From Carnegiea gigantea (lineage: Eukaryota > Streptophyta > Magnoliopsida > Caryophyllales > Cactaceae): a stretch of DNA of 64,000 bases. The stretch covers positions 21,001 to 85,000 of the forward strand of contig JAKOGI010002291.1 in assembly GCA_029747015.1 (NCBI GenBank), written 5' to 3'. The position numbers and the translations under genes were made by a program. The notes beneath the pieces are model-generated. The model saw only the letters and a list, made by a program, of their open reading frames with translations, had not been told where the DNA came from and ran no database searches. How positions within the stretch are numbered: the stretch's first letter is position 1; the number at the start of each line of letters is the position of its first letter. Shown here piece after piece: positions 23,641-33,113 of this stretch.

Positions 23641-24991
23641 CCCATGCATTAGTTGGCATCACTCTTCCTCAACGGATTGTAGGCCATGGAAGGAACCAAT
23701 CACATACTTCAAGATCGAGTGGGTTCTGTGAATCATCACTACTCGGTGTGTTCACATGCTATTGTGCTAGGAAAGGCAGTGAAGTAGATGACCTTGGCAT
23801 AGGGAAATATTAGCTTAGATTTCATAGAGGGAAGTCTACACACCAGGGATGTGGTGTTCCCTTATGTCCTTTGTCTCATTAATCAGATTATGCTTCTCTT
23901 TTGGTTTTCGTCTAGATGTCTTCGACATTTTGTGCAATGGCAATTTTTGGCCAAGTAAGATTGAAATATGATTTCACTCTTTTGGATCTGGATGTTGTTT
24001 ACAATAAAACATCATCTGTTTTGATCTCTCTTTTTAACTTTGTTTTTCAATCTATTAAGTGGCATGCTAGACTTGGCCATAAGGGCTCAGATAGAATGGG
24101 CAAGCTAGCTAAGGCGGACTTACCAGGGTTAAGTTATTTAGTTGTGAGCCATGTCTAGTTGCCAAAGCAACCATAAAGCCTTTTGGTAATTCTTCGGGGA
24201 CATCGAATCCCTAAAAGTTAATGCACTCTGACATTTGTGGGCCTATAAATGCGAAAGCACATCATGAGGTTATATATTTCATTACTCTTATAGATGATTA
24301 TTCACGACATGGGCATGTGTACCTATTATCCTATTGCTATTAGGTAGTTGATGTGTTCAAATGCTTCTTAGCAGAAGTGGACACTCAATTGGAAAAAAAA
24401 GTTACAAGTCTGAACCAATCGATGTCATAAATATATCTCCGATATGTTCAAATAATTTTGAAGAAATATAAGTAGACAACTAAAAATTCCATGCACTCTA
24501 TAGCAATATGGTGTTGTAGAGCATAGTAATCAAACGTTGTTTAACATTGTTAGGTTAATTATGGCACTTGTTAACCTCCCAATTCATTTTTGAGGGAATG
24601 CACTACTCACAACAGCTTACATCTTTCACCTGGTGCCAAGAAAACGTGTATTTGCAACTCCATATGAGTTATAGTATGATAAAATGTCGCCTTGGGTTAG
24701 TTACGCCCATGGGATTTGACTGATTATTTAGCATAACCCGACCCACAAACATGGGGAAGTTGACCTAAGAGTTGCCTAGATGGTGTCCATAAGATAGCTC
24801 AAACATTACAAAGGGCATGTAATATATGTGGAACATGCAAATGGTGGCATAATGGAAATAAATTCATGCAATGTTGATCTTCTTAAGTTGTTCCCAAGCA
24901 TTGATGAAATAGAAAAGGACTACCAAGTATATGAGTTACAATAAGACATTCAATCATTTCTCGGTGAGACGGAGTGCTTGTACCTAACATA
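23641..24991 (+). pseudogene. Copia protease / GAG-pre-integrase / integrase relic
   Basis: After a poorly readable protease region, 24056-24130 encodes the GAG-pre-integrase signature WHARLGHKGSDRMGKLAKADLPG. It is followed, frames shifting, by a LMHSDICGPI-type first integrase aspartate block (about 24220-24250) and IDDYSRHGHVYLL (about 24290-24330). About 24500-24680 gives QYGVVEHSNQTLFNIVR and TTAYIFHLVPRKRV fragments of the integrase C-terminal half, where catalytic Glu is retained in the VVEHSNQT context. Many stops are present. A solo LTR interrupts the relic at 24992. Confidence 0.6.
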
Positions 24992-26600
24992 TGATATTTT
25001 TACAATTCTTTTACACTTAATTTGACTGATAATATTAATTATTTCTCGATTTTATTTAAGTTTATTTTATTTTGTAGTCATGGAAAAATCAGAAAAATGT
25101 GAAAAATGCTGAAATGTAGGATTTAGGCTCTACATTTTTTTGCCATTTTCAGCCTCACCCCAGCGGTTGAAAAAAGGAAAAATGAAAGGAGAACCTCAAA
25201 CCCCGTCATCCCTCTTCATCTCTCTCATGTGCTCCGTCCCCTTTATTTTCTCTCTGTTTCCTCATTTCACGCGTTACACTCAAGAACTGCCCCATCTGTT
25301 TCTTCTTCGACTTCCTAGTGCGCCACACCCACTTCACCATCATCTTCATCGCCTTCATCATCATCAGCATCTCCACTATTAGTTACCATCCCACCATCTC
25401 CTCAGTGCATCCGCATCAATGAATCCCTTCAACACCGTCATGCTTCACGTCACCACCCACCATATCTCATATCAGATGGCCAGAGGAGAGGAAGAACGAA
25501 CCTAGAGGCAACAATATAAAGCAAGGGAGTAGCGATTTGAAAGCAAGCCAGGTATCTAGGTAGAATTAATCAAGTATAGAATAAAACTTTAAGGTTTAAT
25601 TTTCGGTTGTTTTTCATTTCCCTTGTTTATTCCAATTTTAGATCGATTTTCTATCCCTCAATTTCCTGTAATTGACTCTTGATTTTGTTAATAGGGAGTA
25701 GACATTTATGATTTTCAGCTTGTTTTTGCACTCGCTTTGAGTTTTGCTTTTGATCGGTCGCAACCTCCCCTTCCCCTGTTTCTTCTTCTTTATGCTCTGC
25801 TTCAATTGGGCCATGGTTATTTTCGGCATTAATGATGAAAGAGGAGCCTAGATGAGCTCTACGCTAGGAGACCTATTGTTGTCTTCGTTTCGTGTTATTC
25901 GTCTTATATGTGATTTTTGCGCCTGCGTATTTTCAATTTCTGGGTTAAGTTGTTGGTGCTCATGACTATCATTGATGGGGTCGAAAACTAGGTTGAGCTT
26001 TCTTTGGAGCAACTTTTGCCCTTCTTTTCCCAAGCATTTTCTTGGTTTATATTCTCTCATTTTGTCTTGTTTATTCTCTGGGTTGCTTTGAGTTGTAGAG
26101 GTGAAATACAGAGTAGCGAAAATTTATGAGGGGCTACAATTTGCTTTAATCTTGTGGTGTTCTTGCTCTCTGGTTTTTCGTTTCGGCGCACTTTATTTAT
26201 GGTGCTTGATTTATTTCACCATTTTGTGTCTTCTAATGCAATAATTGATAACGACCGCAGGTTGTATATGTGTTCCATTTCAATTGTGGTGAATATGGTG
26301 GTTTCTTTTGTTTGTTTATTTTATTTTACTGTATTGATGTTTTCTCTATCATTGGCTTTTCTTTAGTACAGTAGACGGTAATGGTCTAAGGTAGGGGATT
26401 GACCTGAATTTATTTGCTTTATTTTCGTAAACTTTGGAAGGTAGATATTAGGGACTCAATGTAGTGTTATGAATTTGTTTTAATTAGTAGTTAGTTATTT
26501 AGAAACTAATGTTAATCTAGTTTTTATCTTATCAGATTCCATTCCTCATCCCTGTAGAGATAACTTCAAGTACTATAATGTCAGTCGTACACTTACAACA
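24992..26600 (+). mobile_element. Probable solo LTR, Athila/Tat-like, about 1.6 kb
   Basis: It starts TGATATTTTTACA and ends ATCCCTGTAGAGATAACT ... CACTTACAACA, the same style of terminus as the Athila-like LTRs elsewhere in the window. No primer-binding site follows, and copia coding sequence resumes within about 60-400 bp, as expected for a solo LTR. Flanking 5-mers (ACATA left, CTATA right) match only partly, so the edges are provisional. A CCATCATC-rich stretch occurs near 25335-25380. Confidence 0.5.
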
Positions 26601-27990
26601 CTATAACTTAACTTTACTTTGAGAATCACAAACAGAGAGGATTTGAACTCTCACTAAGTCACCGAAGATGGTAAACCTCCATTATCTGATAGAGACGGTA
26701 GAGTTTTGTGTGGTAATGGGAATGAGGTTTGTCCTCCGTCGTCAATTCCTGAGGGGAATCAATCTAAGGCTGAGGTTTATCCACAATCTCGAAGTCTTAA
26801 ACATACCGTTAGTGCACATATTCAGGATCTCACACTTCAAATGGATAATGGATGTAATTCTCATACCTATTAGAGATGGGGGTGGGATTGTTTATCTAGA
26901 CAGGCAAATAATGAAGGCCCTAGAATATAAAGGAGTCAACATGAAAGAATCCCTCAACGATACTTCCAAATCAAAGAGGAGATACTCCTATGCACTCCCT
27001 TAGAAATAAAGGAGCTAACCTCTTTTCAAAAGGATCCCCAAATCACAAAGAGTGGATGGACGCCAAGAGGGATGAGATGGAATTAATGGCAAGAAAAATG
27101 GTTTGGCAACTCGTTGATCTCTTTTCTCGACATGATTCCATTCAAAACGTCAGATGGATGGATCGATTGACAAGTTCAAGGACTATCTACTAGCAAAATG
27201 CTTTACCCAAACTGAGGAGATAGACTATGAAGACACTGCAGTTGAAAAGGGTCTGATCTTAAGTCTTGATCAATGCCCTATAACAGATGATGAAAAGAGA
27301 AAAAAAGCAATGTCCCCTACCGCTAGTGTTATAGAAAGCCTAATGCATGTCATGTTATGTAAATGACCTAATATTCGCTTTGCGATTGGTTTTAGTAAGC
27401 TGTTATCTTATTAACCCAAGACCTGCTCAGTGTAAAGCCATCAAGAGAATCAAACACTATCTTTGTGGTACCACTGACTTAGTCATTTGCTATCAGGGTG
27501 ATGATCTTAAGTTGAAAAAGGATACTTGGATGCCGATTAAGGTGGTGACCTCGATGAGTTCAGGCCAACCTCAGGATATATTTTCACATTGAGTAAAGGA
27601 ACCCATATCATGGTCCAGTAAGAAGCAACATTGCATAACATTGTCGACTATGGAGGCAGAGTATGTTACTTGTTGCCATAGAGACAAGTGAGGTTGTCAT
27701 TAAGAATATATGCACTAATGAGGTGATTCATGATCATTTAACTAAGCCAATACCTAGAGATGCCTTCAAAACTTATACGTTGAGTCTAGGACTTCGTAAG
27801 GTTTACTTCTTGGATGTATCTTCTTAAGTTATAGATATGTTTAGTTTGTAATGATTAGTTATGTAATAAAGATTGACATTTTTTTTTTCTAAATGCTAAT
27901 GATTTACTATCGTAAGTAAATCATATTGAAATGTCATAGGCTTCTAATTGACCTAGTTACATTGACAATGTCCTGACACTTAAGTAGTAA
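26601..27990 (+). pseudogene. Copia RT / RNase H relic and 3' end
   Basis: At 27000-27120 the connection domain reads NKGANLFSKGSPNHKEWMDA followed by an LVDLFSRHDSIQN stretch. At 27154-27235 come GSIDKFK and KCFTQTEEIDYEDT from the start of RT. The polymerase core including YVDD is absent: the text jumps to KGLILSLDQCPITDDEKRKK and GTTDLVICYQGDDLKL of the RNase H region, then STMEAEYV (27640-27665) and a final TKPIPRDAFKTYTLSLGLR (about 27740-27800). RNase H is thus also internally deleted. The order is right for a Ty1/copia pol 3' half, but the copy is extensively deleted. Confidence 0.65.
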
Positions 27991-28000
27991 GCAAGATGAG

Positions 28001-28482
28001 TGATCGCTTTCTTACATGTTTTGGGCATTGGATAAAGAACTGAAAGGTAAAATTCGATACTTGAACCCTAAGATTTGACTTAATTGTATGATGTCTTGAG
28101 TGAGAATTAAGGATCAAGAGACCTAAGAAGATAGTTGTATACTTAATGAATCTAAACAAATCGAGAGCCTATTAGAAATGGTAATTCGTTATATTTACGT
28201 ATTTCACTTCACCTTGAAAGAGGATTGTGATACTTTGATTATTAGTTTTAAGACAACTCATTGAGGAAGAAGTGCTTGATTGATATATGAATTGAGAGAT
28301 TGCTTGTTTGTATAATTTCTTGATTATTTATCCAGTAGATTAGATAGTAGATTAGTTTAGTTTCAATCAAATTTTGATTCACCTAGCCTATCATAAGGGG
28401 ATAAAGCCCAGTAGATCAATCTAGTCCTTATGGGAGACGACCTGAATTTGCTACAACGCCATCATGCGCTTGCAGCCTATCA
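28001..28482 (+). mobile_element. 3' part (R-U5-like) of an Athila-like LTR
   Basis: Collinear with 909-1400 of the LTR at the window's left end, starting abruptly at TGATCGCTTTCTTACATG and ending in GCCTATCA. It lacks the 5' part of the LTR on this side; that part occurs inverted at 28568-29401. It is followed by AGTTTT and a primer-binding site. Confidence 0.8.
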
Positions 28483-28488
28483 AGTTTT

Positions 28489-28506
28489 TGGCGCCGTTAC
28501 CGGGGA
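28489..28506 (+). other. Primer-binding site for tRNA-Asp
   Basis: TGGCGCCGTTACCGGGGA is complementary to the 3' end of plant tRNA-Asp, including the CCA, with one difference from the usual TGGCGCCGTTGCCGGGGA. It lies six bases after the LTR end. Confidence 0.85.
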
Positions 28507-28567
28507 TCGAACCCAGGTCGCCAGCGTGAGAGGTGTGAATAGTCATCACTATACTTACCACTATCTG
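28489..28567 (-). tRNA. Complete tRNA-Asp-like sequence with encoded CCA, continuous with the PBS
   Basis: Read on the minus strand, the similarity to tRNA-Asp does not stop at the 18-base primer site but continues through the whole molecule: a D-arm TATAGTG(G/A)T, the anticodon arm CACAC-CTCTCAC-GCTGG, variable loop and a perfect T-arm GGGTTCGATCCC, then GGTAACGGCG and CCA. The anticodon position reads CTC rather than GTC, a short TATAGTGGTAAG-like stretch near the D-arm is duplicated, and the 5' acceptor strand no longer pairs well. Nuclear tRNA genes do not encode CCA. This is therefore best read as a DNA copy of a primer tRNA attached to the retrotransposon, not a working gene. Confidence 0.75.
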
Positions 28568-29401
28568 AAGAAAGTGATCAAATTTCTTACAAGATAATAA
28601 ACATCTAAGATTCGATAAAATAATCCAACAATTCCAAAATACTCAAAAAGATGAACAATAACTCAAAAGCTTAACTAGTATTTGCATAAATCCAAAATCA
28701 AAACATCAAAATCTTAATCAAAATTACAAAAACATAAATCTAAAATAAGAAAAAAGAAGAGAATAGAAGAGAAGAGAAGAGAAATGCTAAGTCAAGATCG
28801 CGCTTGAACCATCATTGCAAAGCTAGGATGGAATCCTTGCAAATCTTCACTTTAATTTACTCTCTTTCAGTCTAATCTAATCTAAATCCTAATCTAGGTA
28901 GAATGGAATGGAATATGGAGATGGAATAGTGTTGAATGGATAGTGAAAATGGCTTTTTATGGATGAAATCAAGTCTGCAAAACCACTAGACGCATGGAAC
29001 ACGAATAGCCATGAAGAAAACTAGCGAGTTTGGGGGAACAGGGCTCACCACAGACCATGAGAACTACCACGGATAGACCGTCGTGGCCACTGCCTCGGTC
29101 GTTCTCACTTGCTTCTTCTACTGCGTCTTCCTAGAACCTCCTAGACCATGGTACTGGCCACGGTTGTTGGATGTTGCCCATCTTTGGGCCTCTTTTGCTA
29201 CTTTTTTTGATTCATAAGGCCTCAAAAATTTTCATTCTACTTATATAACTTGGCTCACAAATTCAAAATCTACAAAACTCTCAAAACTAGTGAAACTAAG
29301 CGTAGTAGTAGAAACAAGGGTATAAATTATACGATTAAGCATATTAATCCCCTAAAATGACTCCTAAACACTCATAAAATCCTATGCAAATATGACATTC
29401 A
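28568..29401 (-). mobile_element. Inverted 5' part (U3-like) of the same LTR family
   Basis: The reverse complement runs collinearly with about 68-921 of the first LTR, from TGAATGTCATATTTGCATAGG (ending at 29401) to TGATCACTTTCTT at 28568. The TC-rich patch appears here as GAGAAGAGAAGAGAAG at about 28765-28781. The last 13 bases duplicate the first 13 of the plus-oriented half at 28001, in inverted orientation. Confidence 0.8.
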
Positions 29402-29411
29402 TAAATAAGAG

Positions 29412-30420
29412 TGAATTACGTTGGTGCTAAGTGTGCAATAGTGATTTATCATACTAGTAGTGTATGAATGATAAATTATAGTTGCCTTGGTAAGTCTAAT
29501 ATGAGACCTAAGGGAGTTTAATATGAAATATAGGATTTCATATTAAAACCCAAGTCGAATCTTGAGGGTCAAAACTGACATTTAACATGTTGATCTAGTG
29601 ATTCAAATTAGATTTTTAGGTAAAATGTAGACTAGTGCTTCTGATGGCAGAGCAAAGTACCTTATCGAGCCAAGTGAGAGTTATTCCATGACACACATTT
29701 CAATCTTTGTGTGCTTATAAGTGTAATAACAAATTACATAGATTGAATTTTTATAGATTCAATTGAATGAATTGGGTACAATCTCTATGAATACAAAATC
29801 CCCTGATTCTTTCTCTTTTAAAGATGGATTTTTGAATCAAGGAGGTACTGTCCTATTTATAGGAAAGTATCCCCCCTTGAAAGTCAAGATGGGCCTTGAC
29901 TTAGGTTTTGGACTTTGACCTGAGTTTTAGACCTTTCAATTAGACTTTACCCTAAACTGCTTTGACTTTCATTTGTTTTGACTTTGACTTTGAGTTTGAA
30001 CGGGGAGTCTTCCGGGTTTAGGCTGAATATTGACTTGGAAGTCACCTCGAACTTTGACCGGACGTTGACTTGAGAGTCGTTTTGACGTTTGACTTGTGAG
30101 TCGATATCGACCTTGACTTTGACTTTGGCCCACCTTGACTTTGACTTTGACTTTGACCCGCTTTGACTTAGACGTCGTTCGGACTATAGGTCGTGACTTG
30201 ACTTGATAGTTGTCTTGAGCCTCAATTTGGGCTTTGACTTGAATTTTGACTGAGCCTGGACTTAAAAGTCATTCGAGCTTCATCTTGGGCTTGACTTGTG
30301 AGTCTTTCGGCCCTTACTTGTGAGTCTTTTGGGTCTGATTAAATTAATTAAAAGGTTGACCCAATTAATTAATTTTAACTTTATTTTGATACGGCATAAA
30401 TAAATTTTTGGTGCATACAA
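29412..30420 (-). mobile_element. Probable minus-oriented LTR with TTTGAC-rich U3
   Basis: On the minus strand a TATAAATAGG box (about 29851-29862) lies downstream of a roughly 450-bp region dominated by imperfect GTCAAAGTCAAAG repeats (29870-30330), followed by a leader-like stretch. This layout is common in plant copia LTRs. No primer site, interior or second LTR is present, and the edges are uncertain. Confidence 0.35.
29870..30330. repeat. Imperfect hexamer repeat (TTTGAC)n
   Basis: Dense recurrences of 'ttgactttgac' with interspersed GAGTC/CGAGT motifs, best preserved at 29970-29995 and 30109-30160. Confidence 0.7.
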
Positions 30421-31483
30421 TAAGACAACCTAGATGAGGAGTGACAATTGACTTCACTATCTTTGTCATTTTGTGACTCGAAGGATAATGACCCTTCGGG
30501 TTGAAGCGATGATATAAAGTCAAAACTTAATGATGCTATCTTAATGTGTTTCTCAAGGTCCAAGACGTGTACAGTTAACAAAGCATGCTAGAAATGTAGT
30601 TAAGCTAAGATGAAATATAATGAGCATTTGAGGAAAAAACATATCGATCTTTATCGTATCGGCCTGGTGACTATATTAAGTATAGAATTACATGGTATAT
30701 TGTTTAGCATGAGTAGATATGCTATCGATAATGTTTGGATGATTTGAAGTATCGAGTTACGTGAAAGTGTTATGTTAGTTAGATGGTGACGTAATATAAC
30801 ACTATTGATTACTTTTTGGTTGCATACTCCATTCCTAGTATGAAATGTGAAGAATTATGATTGTAGAGAGACATTATTTACAGCTTGCGTGACTGAGTGG
30901 GAGCTATTGACTGACCTTACTGAACTATGGTTATACGGCCACAATCGCCACCTAAGTTGCAGCAGTTAGTATGCCCTAAATGTATATGAAGAGGGTTTAG
31001 GAACTTTAATTGTCATCAGTTACAATAACCCTAATAACCATATATACCCCCATCTCCCACTCTCTTACGGCTGCCTCACCATCAACCGGCGTTTGGGGTT
31101 GGGGAGTCAACAACTATGGTGACTCTAGTGACTACCTTCGGTTTCGATCATTTCTCATGGGCAATTTCTAAGCAACTAGATCCATATGCTTCTGTTCTTG
31201 AAATATTAGTCATTTATTTTCCTACATAAGCATTGTCATTACTTCAAAATTTTGAGCATTAAGTACAACAAGACTTCTACATGGTCTACACCAAACGTCG
31301 TAAAGTTTTTGTAAGACTAACTTGTCTTTTATAAATCTCCGAGCACAAAATTACGATTGGGCTCCCGAAATTTAAAAAAGTATTGGCTAACTTGTCTTCT
31401 CCTCCTGCTACCGTTGCCTCTGACATGCATGGCAAACTTGATGTTATTAATGACTGCTTATATGCCATATCATATACACTCCA
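30421..31483. other. Single-copy-looking spacer, no gene supported
   Basis: No repeat shared with the rest of the window. A short coding-like patch at about 31345-31490 (plus) reads KITIGLPKFKKVLANLSS and onward, but has a stop just upstream, no start, no splice context and no family I recognise. Confidence 0.3.
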
Positions 31484-32357
31484 GAAATGGCATAAACTTT
31501 GACAATCTAGCTTCAACACCTTTTTACCAATACACAATGACAATAAACCAAACCGCTCTTAGTGAGTTATATACCCAATTAAAAGCATATAAGATTCCTT
31601 CTTCTTTCCCCTATTCGGATACGCAAACAACTTATATTTCTGGGACCTGCAAAGTAGGTTCTTAATTTGTTTCGTGTTCAACCTAAACTAACATGCTCAT
31701 CATGTCTACATGATGAGCATTTCAATTTAGGTTTAAGTTGGTTTTGGCACAGATTGGTTTGATTTAGGTTAACTTCACGTGTGTGCTAATTCAAATTGAG
31801 CATAGGTTGCATTAGCCTTGATTGAAGTGAAATTCAGTACGTTGAGGGCTTGGGCTAGCATTCGGCTGAGTCTAATTCCAATGGGTTAATTTAGGTTGGG
31901 CATTTCTAATATTATTGGAATTTGCCATGGATTTGTACAATTGACTTGACATGAAATAAAAGAAATAAAAGCAATAAAGTGCATTATTAACAAGAGCATC
32001 TATATTTTTGTTACATTTTCTCGATTTCGCTTAGCTGGTCTTTCGACTCTATTGGTTGTTTTTTTTGTGGCCAAATTATGTGTATGTTGGTTACCTATTT
32101 GTATCTGTCTTGTATGTTGGCAATTAGTTATCGAAAAAAATGAGAAGCTCTAAATGTTTTCAAAATTGGTTGGCAGGATAAATTCTAGTTCTATTTCTTC
32201 ATATGGATTCTCAAATGACAATCTCGACCTATTTGATTTGATAGGAAATTTAGTTTTGATTCTTCATCATGGATTATTATTGAATAAGCATTAGTTCCAT
32301 GGGCATCAACTCCTCAAAAGAGGCCTTTGCTTGAGTTCAAAAGCTAGTCAGTTAGCC

Positions 32358-32365
32358 TATATAAG
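32358..32365 (+). promoter_or_regulatory. TATA box of peptide gene copy 1
   Basis: TATATAAG, 53 bases upstream of the exon 1 ATG. The same box is kept in copy 3 (57689) and lost in copy 2. Confidence 0.55.
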
Positions 32366-32410
32366 CACCAAATGATCGAATGAGCAATCAAATCAAGACC
32401 AAAGAAGAAG

Positions 32411-33113
32411 ATGACATCTTTCATTTATGTTAAGGTTGTATTCCTCCTTTTTTCATCACTGCCACTATCACTACTATTATGTCTCATGTATGTCTCTGGC
32501 CCCTCTCCGCTAAAATTCTCTTTACTATTGTGAACATTAATGCATAAATGTTTGACTCCGGCCCCCCAACAAGTAATTTCTCTCTCCCTTCGATATACTA
32601 TAAATAATAAAAGATATATACTTAAGTAGAAATAAGGCATAAAGATCGATATAGACTCAGTTTGAACTCTAACTCTGATAATAACTCGTAAGGACTTTAT
32701 CAGTTGAACTAAGTTACCCGAATAATGAAACATGTAATACTTGATTACTGCAATTGTTTTCATGAGATCTAAATTTTTTTTGAATGTGGCCTGTTGCAGG
32801 GCTCGACATGAATTAAGTATCATTTTCTGAAAGCAAAATTCACAACTTATAAGATTAGATAACATCATCAAAACCAACATCTTTTGTCGATTATCACCCC
32901 CCTAAAAGAACCCACGGTATTATTATCAGATAAACAAAGTGTTTCACAATCTCTAATTATTCATTCCGCGAGGGTTGATTGAAAGGATCATTATGCATGC
33001 ATGTGTATTGTTTTTTCGTCCCGAGCTAGTCAATTAATTGATTGATTATATTAAATAGAGATGGGAAACTAGAAGGGCGAGATGATAGGTGATGTAAGCA
33101 CTCTACTCACAAG
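32411..33113 (+). pseudogene. Secreted cysteine-rich peptide gene, copy 1 (cysteine exon deleted)
   Basis: Exon 1 (32411-32487) starts ATG ACA TCT TTC and encodes a hydrophobic signal-peptide-like stretch (VVFLLFSSLPLSLLLC) of about 25 residues. The aligned donor GT is changed to AT; a GTATGT lies two bases on. Exon 2 should begin after an AG at 33057-33058 with ATGGGAAAC, but its fourth codon is TAG (33070). At about 33113 the sequence jumps directly to the 3' block, so the six-cysteine part seen in copies 2 and 3 is missing. The product, when intact, would have been a small secreted peptide. This copy is dead unless only the signal exon is expressed. Confidence 0.5.

Noticed and set aside
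28489..28567. Functional tRNA-Asp gene
   Set aside because: The CCA is encoded, the 5' acceptor strand does not pair, the anticodon position is changed and a D-arm stretch is duplicated; no pol III terminator was looked for beyond this.
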